Positions 55,157-64,000 of a stretch of DNA of 64,000 nucleotides are shown here, piece by piece; position 1 is the first letter of the stretch, and every line of letters starts with the position of its first letter. The position numbers were made by a program, and so were the translations under genes. The DNA lies in NCBI RefSeq assembly GCF_013368755.1, contig NC_049566.1, forward strand, positions 1,860,001-1,924,000. The letters are read 5' to 3'. The notes under the pieces were generated by a model. The model worked only from the letters and a program-made list of their open reading frames with translations. It did not search any database and was not told the DNA's origin. This DNA comes from Talaromyces rugulosus (lineage: Eukaryota > Ascomycota > Eurotiomycetes > Eurotiales > Trichocomaceae).

Positions 55157-58100
55157 TTACAGTTGGGGCAACCGTCGATGTTTAGCCCAGATATTCTTCT
55201 TCATTTGAAGAACCCGATTGTGTAGTTGCTTCAACCGAGTCAAGTCAGACGGGGTCGGGTCTGTCTGCTTCACAAGTGAGCCATGCAGAGTGCGGTACCT
55301 CAAGTACAGCTTCTTGAATTCCACACACTTCTGTCGCAATTGCTGGCGAAGACTGTCCCGGTTCAGTGGAGGTGAAGCACTGCAAGCTAGTCTTCTTCGT
55401 AGGTCTGTTTCCACTTTCTATCACCAATTTGATTTATTTCTTGCAGTATCGTGGGAGTCATAGTAGGCGAATGTATTCCGGATTTCCAACGCTCTCTGTC
55501 AAACTTTGAGCCATGGTATTCAGCTTAAACAGTCTCAACACCTCTAGCAGATTTTTGGATGTCAACAATTTTTCGCAGAAGTCAAAGCCAAGGTATGATG
55601 TGAGAATAATAGGCATTCGTAATTTCGCCATACTGATAGCGAACTTGTTATCTTCGATTTCAAATACCAGTTTCTGATAATGTGGGCGAACCAGTTTATT
55701 ATAAAACTTCTTTTCCTTGTGAAAAATGAGTATTCCGGCTTCCGGAATGCAAAACTAGGCATCATGATGTATGCTATTGCTTCATCGCTCGTCACGCCTA
55801 GTTTAGTCGCTATGAGACTAGACAATGCTCTTCGAAAATGATTCTTATTGCGTTGAAAAGGTATTCGTAATGGTGTTTCTTTGGTCAATGCGGTTAAAGC
55901 TGCCGATCCTCGTTCCTGATTGACTCTGAAGTCTCGTAGTGAGACGATGCGCTGTAGGCTTTTCGTTTGGCTTTTTCCCGGGACATAGTCTCCAGTCAAT
56001 CGATGTGATAGCGAGAAATACGACAGGAGTAGATACGGTAACTTAGTGTCCGCATTTGGTGGCAGTGCTAACTTTCGCAGCACATAGTTGGTAGTTGAAA
56101 ATACAGAGACGAGGCCAAAAGAAGCACAACTTGAAGTTGTAGATGAGAAAGCTAAACTTTTCCAGTGGATTGCCTGGAGGGAGCATTTGAATTGCCCCTA
56201 AGAGCGAGAGCGCGTGAATCGTCCCTACGAATTTCAGTGTGTGAATCGCTAAACCTCGCACCCAGGGTCATTGTTAGTCTCGTCGAGAAGGTAGTAAGGA
56301 TGATTTCACCACTCTGGAAAACCACGTCGTAGACTGAAGAGCACGGTCTTTTCTGATATCAATCCGGCTCGCAAGAGAACCTCTGGAAACAACTTTGTGT
56401 GCGAGGTCAACACACATGACGCGGAGGATGTTTAGATGACTTACGCCCTCCTGAGACGTGTCCGTCAGCACGCTGAATAGCCGCATCAGCCACTCCGAAA
56501 TAAACAAGATCATTTAGTGCCTAAACACTGATGAAATTAGGCGACGGGGTGTTTCTCGAGAGAATAAAATATAAGAGTATCTGAAGCTGATCTCGAGACT
56601 CTCTTTGCTGGACCAAGCTTCGCAGCGCGGACAGATGCGAGGCAAGTTCCTCTAGCCAACGCGACCCGGAAGAAGCTAGAGAAAAAAAAATAAAATAGGT
56701 TGGGACTGGTTTCACAGCTTTCAGTCTTCCCAGTATACCTTTGTAGGCTTCATTTTGAAGCTAGCCGTGGAATTGCCTAGTAGAAGGCACAAAATTTGTA
56801 TGAAACCCATTGTCCTCCATCCACGGTTTTGTGATCTTCTCCTAATATTCCACCGACTAGGAGAAGAGGGAAACCATCATCAGCAATAGCAATAATTCTT
56901 TCTCAGGCTCCCCAAGAATTTGCCTTGCTAGAAGACGATGTACCACTGCTCGTGAGGCCATCCTGGGTCTTTAGAGCCTCCTTTCAGCCTTTCTTCTGGC
57001 CGATGTGTCGACACGCAAAACTCCGAACCAAGACTAACAATGCTGAGAATTAGACACGCCAACGCATGTAACTTCTATACAATCGTTAGAATTGGTTATA
57101 TATCAATACTAAAGTCAAACATACCCGAATTGCCATTGCAATAGAATCAGATATCTCCAGAACTCCCGTCGTCGCTTACGAACGGCTAGTCGGCGTACAT
57201 GGTACATCCCCATCACATTATTGAGATATGTAATGATTGGTGGAATATCTCAAAAGCCCCCACCGTACCTAGCAAAGGTTACGTACATCTCGTAGTCGTT
57301 TTGAGAAACGCGTATGCGTCTATTTCACTCAGTCTCGATATTCGATGACTGTTTAAGCATGGTGGTTCGCTGCTTCCTTGATCCATGCCACCATTTGTGC
57401 CGCTTCCTGCATATCAATCTGCTCGGCCTTTGGCTCATCGCTTGCATTCGATTGTTATCTGTACACCATTGTTTGTGTAACTGATCATCAGTTACGTCTT
57501 AACTCCGCCCATGTACCGGGAGTATCGCATGCGATATGGAGGGGTTTGAGCACCAATTTTTCCAAGGACTCGTGGTAAACTCAGAACTGATCCGGTCGTG
57601 AAGCAAAATCTTGCGCCGGAAATTAATGAATGTTGCGTTCATTGTGGTTTTCGCCTATCAGCGGCGTCCTATCGTGGAATTCTACTTTTTGAATGACCTT
57701 GAAAGCGGCCTTTCTTTTAGAATCCGTTGGGGGCTTTCCACACGATCCAGGAGTCGATGCCAGGAAAAGTGGGTTGATATGTGGGAGAGAAGAGTTCTTT
57801 TTTTTTTAAGAAAGCGTTAACAAATGATGCCATAAACACGCACGTTTGGCAAGGGTGAGGCGTTTAACGAAGAGCGAGAGCGAAGAGTAAGAGCGTAAGG
57901 AACAAGGTGGTGTCTTCCGGAATCAAATACCGAGAGCATAGACACAGTCATCGTTGTACTCTGGTGATCAAAACATACGTTCATGACATTTTGATGGCAT
58001 AACCATCCCGAGTACGATCTCAACGTCTCCAGAATGAGGTGCTTCTATGCTCGCTATAATGTTGAGGATTCGCTGGTGATCCGGTTTAATTTTCCGGATA

Positions 58101-58973
58101 GTGCCTCGACAAATTCTGCTTGTGTCGGGGTCAACAGGATCAAATACTCCGGAGTCTTTTCTGCTCTCGAAAAATGACAGACGTGTTTATCGCCGGTCAA
58201 CACCATTTTTATGAGACTGTTGTTGTTTCCTTGATTCAGCCCTGTGTCGAAATAACGAGACAATGCCGCGTCTGCAACCTTCTTCTGAAGACCAAATTTT
58301 TCTGGATAAAACCCGTTTCTTGGTGGTACCATAATGGTCGGTAAAAGCAGGAACAGCTTATGAGTGATTTTTGAAGCTGATTTGAAATCGGTGAAGCTGT
58401 GCAGAGAGAGGCATCGCCAGGCCCCGAGATGGTCAAGACGTTAGATCTGCAAGACTGTTAGTACTGGACTCGTAGCATGGCTAAAATAGACTCACGTCAA
58501 TATCGAATATTATCTCATAAGCTGAATAATTTCCATTATGGAGATTGGTAAACAGTACTTTTCAGATGTTTCGACGTCCCATCAGAGGCTCAAGGAGTTG
58601 TCATCTTCAATACACTCACGTTAGATGTCACGGCATCCAAGAAAAGGCTTCGGATAACTTACTAGTGCCCGAGCCGATTGTATAACAGCATATGTGTTAT
58701 ATCAAGTGCTCATGGAACTGGCACATAGTATGCCAACGTAACTTCACTAAATGGTGGCACATATATGTCCATGTCGAGCTGTGCACGAGGTGAAGATATT
58801 TTGTAGTGGTGGATATGGCTTGAAGCTCTCCGCACGCGTCGAGTAAACAGCTCCTTCTCAAAGTGTGCAATTGTACTATCAACTTGGATGCCGAGTCTTT
58901 TGTCGACATACATTGGCGTGGCCAGTGACGGACATTGTCTATATCCGGCGAAAGATGCTTCAGAAAAAGACAA
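55157..58973 (-). pseudogene. Large decayed gene with in-frame stops, family unknown
   Basis: Minus-strand blocks with good protein character extend over ~3.8 kb. The most continuous runs are: about 58332-57826 (VLTGDKHVCHFSRAEK, LTPTQAEFVEAL; TAG at 58056 and 58047); about 57700-57340 (CDTPGTWAELRRN, AEQIDMQEAAQMVAWIKEAA; stops at 57583, 57490, 57487, 57457 and 57355, all one frame); about 56680-56420 (RWLEELASHLSALRSL; TAG at 56523); and about 56250-55458 (VFSTTNYVLRKLALPPN, IPFQRNKNHFRRALSSL, then, one frame over, PHYQKLVFEIEDNKF). Every stop is TAG, TAA or TGA in a position that a single C-to-T change could have made from CAG, CAA or CGA. I do not recognise the protein. Some frame jumps may be introns; others may be decay. 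Confidence 0.45.
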
Positions 58974-58988
58974 GATGGACCATGAGAC

Positions 58989-59219
58989 CTATACCAGTAT
59001 GGGCTTTGGTCCGGAGCCAGGCCTTATCGTGTGAGCTACCACTGGCACCGTTGCCGTACCGATACCATGACCGCCAGTCCGCATCTTCGAATACCTTCCA
59101 CCCGAGGGTGTATCGGCCTTCACCATCGCGTCGACGTTGGTGATCGCGATGTTGTCGTCCTTGTAGCTCTCAGCTTTTGCTCGCCACTCGTGATGGTGAC
59201 GGCGGGCTTGGCTGGCCAT
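58989..59219 (-). CDS. Possible small protein or first exon, 76 aa
   Basis: The minus-strand frame begins MASQARRHHHEWRAKAES and runs through DADMVKADT-like polar sequence (VDAMVKADTPSGGRYSK) to a stop at 58989. The Met context and even composition look coding, and it lies directly upstream of the decayed locus on the same strand. It may be a small real gene or the first exon of that locus. No family is recognised. Confidence 0.3.
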   Translation of the reverse strand: MASQARRHHHEWRAKAESYKDDNIAITNVDAMVKADTPSGGRYSKMRTGGHGIGTATVPVVAHTIRPGSGPKPILV

Positions 59220-60729
59220 CTGAAATACCGATGAATATTTGAAAAGGCAGGAATAATAAAGCGATGGATACGACAGGCTTGGATGAAAGCCAAAGCCTTG
59301 ACGAGATCGAAGCTACATGGGAATAATACAGGATTCAGAAGATAGAGTCGAGGTGCCTGGGAGAAGAAATAAGAACGACGCTACCCATGGGGAGAAGGAT
59401 GGGGGGTCTTAAGCACGCCCGGTGGGAAGGTGGGAAGGTGGGAAGCACGCCAGGTGGTGCCAGGTGGTGCCAGGTGTGGTGATTATCCCAAACCGGCATT
59501 CAGAAAAGGAAATCACAATGAGCCAGTGTGGATCAGTGAAGAAATTTTCACTGACCGCTGCAATAAACAGATGTGGCGTTATCTATCTCAATGGAATTAG
59601 GGCTATCCAGTGCCCCGTGATGCTATTCTTCCATAGATGAAACTCAGTGGCGTTCACAGGTAATGGGTCCTATTACTAGAACAGAGTGATTATTTGTTCT
59701 TCATTTAGAGTGAAGAACAAAGCAGTATGCGCCCAGGTGGGCCAACTTCCTGTCACCGTGAAGAGAAATGCACACCGGGAATCTATAGCGGGAAATGTGT
59801 TGAGAGGTGAGGTCATTCACATGGGTCAAGCATACTACTACATACATTGATCTACCGCTAGACACCGGAGATAGACCCTTCAATGCCCCACAGCAGGGCA
59901 TCAGGTGGAGATTTATTGACACCGCCAGATCATTATCCCTGAAAATCAGCGCAGTAGAACTAGTAGTAATAATCATCTTCTAGTGTGACAAGTACCACTA
60001 TCCCCACAAAGATCTAGGCGCGGAGCTGATGGCCGGCCTAACTCAGACTCGGATATAGCACCGCCATCTGCAGAGGCTTTCAGACAAAGAGAAAGGGATC
60101 CAGTATGCCGACTGTCCCCGATTAACCGTCCAGTTGATGCTGACAACTGGGGACATCTCATGCATGAGGGAATGCGGGCTCTGTGGGATCTCGGAATGGA
60201 ATGCCCCTAGGATGGTAACTTGAGCTTGTCAGTGAGTAGCTTATTCCTAGATTGCTTCATGATGTATGACCTAGAATTGCAAGGGTTTTCAGCATTACTT
60301 AGAATAATGCCATACAGAGCAGAAAAGAGAGAGAAAAGAGAGAGATGTGTTCTCAGCAGCGTGATTGGCTGCCGAAATTAAGGCTGCCGGTGGGGTCACG
60401 TGCGGTCTCGCCCCTTGCGACAAGGATGGCTTGGAGAAGGTTGCATCTTAGACCACAAATTATTCCCAGAATCCTCATTCGCCGCCAATTCTCCTTTTCT
60501 CTTCTCGTTGAGGACTTTCTTTTTGTTTTTGGCTGTGTGTGTTGTTCTGTTGCTCGCACAGCGATCCCATCCTCTTGTCTTTTCTCTTTCCATCATTTAA
60601 TTTAATTAATTCGGCGCGCATCCTTCAATTCCTTATTACGAGCTACTCCGTACAGCACCGCCACAATCGCCTCAACTCGCTTTTGCGATCTTGGTTACTT
60701 ACTTCTCGACATTGATATAATACGCCGCC
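59220..60729. other. Intergenic region with short tandem repeats and GDT1 promoter
   Basis: No gene supported. A compact tandem repeat lies at 59421-59477. A GTCACGTG box sits at about 60397-60404, and a long pyrimidine-rich leader (about 60470-60600) precedes the start of the GDT1-family gene. Confidence 0.5.
59421..59477. repeat. Short tandem repeat, GGTGGGAA and CAGGTGGTGC units
   Basis: GGTGGGAA is repeated three times from 59421 to 59444, followed by CAGGTGGTGC twice and a partial third CAGGTGTGG. The segment AAGCACGCC occurs before and after the first array (59411 and 59443). This is a small minisatellite without evident function. Confidence 0.75.
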
Positions 60730-62407
60730 ATGCGGATTAATCGCCTTTCCCCCGCCGTCACGCTTCTTTTGCTCGCTTTGGGCTCATCTGCGCTCGAAAG
60801 CCCTTCGGACGGCCTCACCGACAGCACCTTGCCCTATGGCAAAACACCATCAGCAGGATCCTCCGAGGTCCACTCCAAGGCTTCTCCCAAAGGGACGCTG
60901 GACGCCCCAGTTGATGGACTAGATGGGAAGCCTCATGACGGGCCCTGGGTAGAGACCGGCGCAGAGCGCGATAGGAAAAGAACCAAGGCTGACGGCACCG
61001 AAGCCTTGACGACGACGAACAAGGCCACAGACAGCGGCGAGAAGACAGGCTTCGAGGGACAACATATCCCACATTCCAACGCAGGGGTCATGGACGATCC
61101 CGACAGAGTAGGGCCGAAAGAAGGCACTAGAGGCACAGAGGGTGGAATGACGGAAAAGACAAAGGACAATAGACTACTCAAGGAAAAGGTTCCTGAGACG
61201 CCCAAGGAAGCACGCCCACTGCCTCACAGCGAGCAAGAAAAAATCCCTTCCCGAGAAGGTACCGCCGCTGACAATTCAGATTCAAAGACTGGCCAGAAGC
61301 TGCTAGAGGTGTGTAATCCAGTCCTGGCGTGATGCCAAATGTTTGCAAATACTGACCTGCGAGTGATGTAGAAACCCGACGATCTTCCAGATCGCCCCCA
61401 TTCTATTCCCCATCCCAAATCTCCTGCCGGTACCTATGATGAGACTCTCGATTTTGAACCTCGGCCACCCGGTCGAAAGCCTTTTGGAAAAGGCGGCACC
61501 CATGCCCCCAGCACGGGTTCCACCCAGGACAACGTCATCAGTCCTATCCATTCTCTTTTTATCTCTCTCACCATGATCCTGTTTTCTGAAGTGGGCGACA
61601 AAACCTTCCTCGTTGCTGCGCTTATGGCCATGCGACACCCTCGCTTGGTCGTTTTCTCCGCCGCATTCTCGGCGCTGATTGCCATGACGGTGCTCTCTGC
61701 TGTCCTCGGACACGCAGTTCCCACGCTCATTCCTGCGTCCATCACCAAGTTCGCCGCGGCTATTCTTTTCCTCGCTTTTGCTGCCAAGATGTTCAAGGAA
61801 GGTCATGGCATGTCGCCGGACGAGGGTGTGGGTGAAGAGATGAAAGAAGTCGAGATGGAGCTAGAAGAGAAGGAACATGAGCAACGACGTCTGAACCGCA
61901 ACCAGTCGAGTATCAGTCCCTACGCATTAGAGGCTGGCCGTGCCGGCCGCACGCGATCAACAAACCGTATTCCATCGCCACCAGCCAGCGCTTCGTCTGC
62001 ATCGTCTCGCGAAGTATCGCCAGAGCGCGGTTTCACGCTCAAAACCGTGACTGCTGGAACAAGCAACCTCTTTTCACTTCTTCTCAGCCCAGCATGGGTC
62101 CAGACTTTTATAATGACGTTTCTGGGAGAATGGGGCGATCGTAGCCAGATTGCGACCATTGCCATGGCTGCTGGCCAGGACTATTGGTGGGTCACCATTG
62201 GAGCGGTCGTTGGACATGGCATCTGCACCGCAGCTGCTGTCATCGGCGGTCGTGCTGTTGCGGGCCGAGTGAGCCTTCGAGCTGGTATGTTTCATGCGCC
62301 ATTCCTTGTAAAAGAAATATTAGCTAACAAGAATAACAGTCACGCTGGGCGGAGCATGCGCATTCCTCGTCTTTGGGATCATTTATTTCATCGAAGCGTT
62401 ATATTGA
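60730..62407 (+). CDS. GDT1: GDT1-family (UPF0016) Ca2+/Mn2+ : H+ exchanger, 519 aa
   Basis: Three exons: 60730-61308, 61372-62284 and 62340-62407. The start MRINRLSPAVTLLLLALGSSAL is a signal peptide. A polar lumenal stretch of ~230 residues, rich in Lys, Glu, Gly and Pro, follows; this is longer than in yeast Gdt1. Two copies of the family's defining E-x-G-D-(K/R)-(T/S) motif are present, SEVGDKTFLVA and GEWGDRSQIAT, each at the end of a three-helix bundle, separated by a charged cytosolic loop (EEMKEVEMELEEKEHEQRR). The last exon encodes a final helix ending YFIEALY. Known members sit in the Golgi and supply Mn2+ for glycosylation and remove Ca2+. The residues of both motifs are intact, so activity is expected. 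Confidence 0.9.
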
Positions 62408-63411
62408 AAGACCATGGTTATGTCTTTCGCATTTCTCCGCTTATGTCTAGATATACGAAGATAAAACTGTTCTTTTTTTCTATTTTATAATAATACATGT
62501 ATTCATATATTTGTTCTGTTGAGTACTTTTATGACTAGATGCATACCGCATATTACCATTTTCAATTTTAGCAGTTGGTGCAAGGGAATGTCAATTGATC
62601 CATTAATTAATGCTATAGATCGTGTTAATATTCTAACATTGAATACTTCAATGTTTTAATTATGGAAAATACGTATGTCAACTGGTAGATCGTCACCATT
62701 TTGAGAAGCATCTATCTACATGTAGACATGGTTGCTACTCCATGTGACCGTCTACATACATGCATGGCGCCTACTACATGGCTCGCTATAAGCATAATGT
62801 TAGAAAAACACCGACAGCACATTTCAGCTAGCTATAAAAAAGTATTTTTGTCCGGAAAAGATACTTGAATAGCACGGCGTCCTTACTATCCTCGTTACCC
62901 AGAGAATGAAAAGAATTGGAAGCTTTAATGCAAGCCCAATGATGTATGTGAACGTTGAGGTCCATTTTAAATTTCTCAATTGTTTCTTAATGGTTCTTAA
63001 TTCAGATACCCTCGTAATCTTTTTGTTTCAATTTTTTCTTCTTTTCGCCCTTTGCTCTTGCAGTGAGAAAAGGGGCGCAGATGACCACGACAAACTCTCC
63101 ATTGTCGACTGATGAACCATATCGTTCCCGATTTCAAGTGTGAAACCTTTAAAAAAAATTAACTAATTGTAGCAGCTGAATTCATCTACATCAACCTTAA
63201 AAAAATTCGCCCCGGCTTGTCGTGGAAAATTGAGCAGAAGGGTATTTCCGACCAGCGGTACTCTCTTCCTTGACCAAATCCTCTACGGTACTCATTCTGA
63301 ACACGGTATCGTACTAAATACAGGTAAAATGCGCTGTAGGAACGTAGGAACTGTGGTTTTGGCCTGTACTGTAAAAAACCTCTATTAAGGGGGTGCATTG
63401 TCAAACACCGC
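62408..63411. other. AT-rich intergenic region
   Basis: About 1 kb with low coding content. A cluster of CTACATG/CATGTAG-type motifs occurs around 62710-62780. No gene is supported. Confidence 0.5.
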
Positions 63412-63790
63412 CAGGGTTAGGGTTAAGGGTTACAGTACGAGGCGCAAACAAAACAATGAATTTTACACAGGTAAACAGGATTGCTTAATTCATAAATTAG
63501 TTAGCTATATTGAAAAATTTTCCTTGAAGTTATAAAACAGTTTTTAGATCAATATAGACGACATTTTTGAGGTGATAAACAAGTATGAATCAGAACTAGG
63601 GTTATGGTGAGGGTTAGGGTTAGGGTTAGGTTTACAACCCGTAAATAAAACAAAACAATGAGTTTTTGTCACATCAACAAGGTCTCCCGATTCATAAATT
63701 AGTTGGCTATATTGAGAAAAAATACTTTAAAGCTATGACACTAATTTTAAAACTATCTTGCCTTTTTTGAGCCAATAAATAAGAATTTTG
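63412..63790. repeat. Diverged tandem repeat of ~190 bp with telomere-like tracts
   Basis: Two related units, about 63412-63609 and 63610-63790. Each opens with runs of TTAGGG-type sequence (AGGGTTAGGGTTAAGGGTTAC at the first, three and a half perfect GGGTTA units at the second), then CAAAACAATGA, then ATTCATAAATTAGTT followed by GCTATATTGA. Spacing between matching landmarks is kept, with many substitutions and small gaps. This resembles subtelomeric repeat DNA or an interstitial telomere tract. Confidence 0.7.
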
Positions 63791-64000
63791 CAAATAATGC
63801 GACCGTATTATATGCATGAATCTGGTAATAACCTCCTAGGAAATTGGTCAGGTGACTCCGTTGCTGCGGCAGAATTGTTGTGTATGCAGAGAACGGGAAA
63901 TATACTGGGACTGAATTAGGGTTAGGAGGACGGTATATTATGTACCGAACTAATAATAAAAAGCGACATTTTGGTAATAAAACAAGTCAGTACATGTATA
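63791..64000. other. Right window edge, AT-rich
   Basis: Contains one more single telomere-like GGGTTAGG (about 63920) and otherwise AT-rich sequence. No gene is seen. Confidence 0.5.

Noticed and set aside
59421..59477. CRISPR-like array
   Set aside because: Units are 8-10 bp, directly adjacent and without spacers, in a eukaryotic context.
63412..64000. True chromosome end
   Set aside because: TTAGGG runs are short and interrupted, and non-telomeric sequence continues to the window edge.

Overview
The window is nuclear DNA of a filamentous ascomycete, most likely a eurotiomycete of the Aspergillus/Penicillium/Talaromyces type. This is inferred from short GT-AG introns of about 50-69 bp, fungus-restricted families (CFEM-Pth11 receptor, DUF7053-like protein, Zn2Cys6 regulator, FluG-like protein, hybrid histidine kinase) and TTAGGG-type telomere-like tracts near the right edge. 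No bacterial, organellar or viral features, tRNA or rRNA genes were seen.

Layout. 0-7 kb: the 3' end of a pantothenate kinase gene, two uncharacterised genes, and GPI2, a subunit of the GPI-anchor GlcNAc transferase. 7-13.4 kb: two secreted GH18/CBM18 chitinases flanking a FluG-like amidohydrolase-glutamine synthetase fusion gene. 14.5-21.5 kb: an 11-exon peroxisomal 4-coumarate:CoA-ligase-like enzyme, an 8-exon CFEM Pth11-like receptor and a succinate-semialdehyde-type aldehyde dehydrogenase. 22-30 kb: an 820-aa protein of unknown function, a monocarboxylate-type MFS transporter facing a Zn2Cys6 regulator across 339 bp, and a small secreted/membrane protein. 32-37 kb: two MFS transporter genes in tandem, the first highly divergent. 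37-45.5 kb: a metallophosphoesterase with altered metal ligands, a PPxY protein, a DUF7053-like protein and a GAF/HisKA/HATPase/REC hybrid histidine kinase. 47.5-49.8 kb: a 709-aa MFS transporter. 49.8-60.7 kb: about 11 kb with no confident intact gene. It holds decayed coding sequence on the minus strand with in-frame stops and a truncated second copy of the gene at 2.95-3.8 kb. 60.7-62.4 kb: a GDT1-family cation/H+ exchanger gene. 62.4-64 kb: AT-rich DNA with a diverged tandem repeat carrying telomere-like tracts.

Most intact genes look like independent housekeeping or environmental-response genes. Possible functional groupings are the chitinase/FluG-like block (wall remodelling and development) and the divergent MFS/Zn2Cys6 pair (a regulator beside its likely target). 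No complete secondary-metabolite cluster is present because no core synthase was seen. Exon structures were worked out by hand from splice sites and frame continuity. Family names come from motif recognition without database searches.
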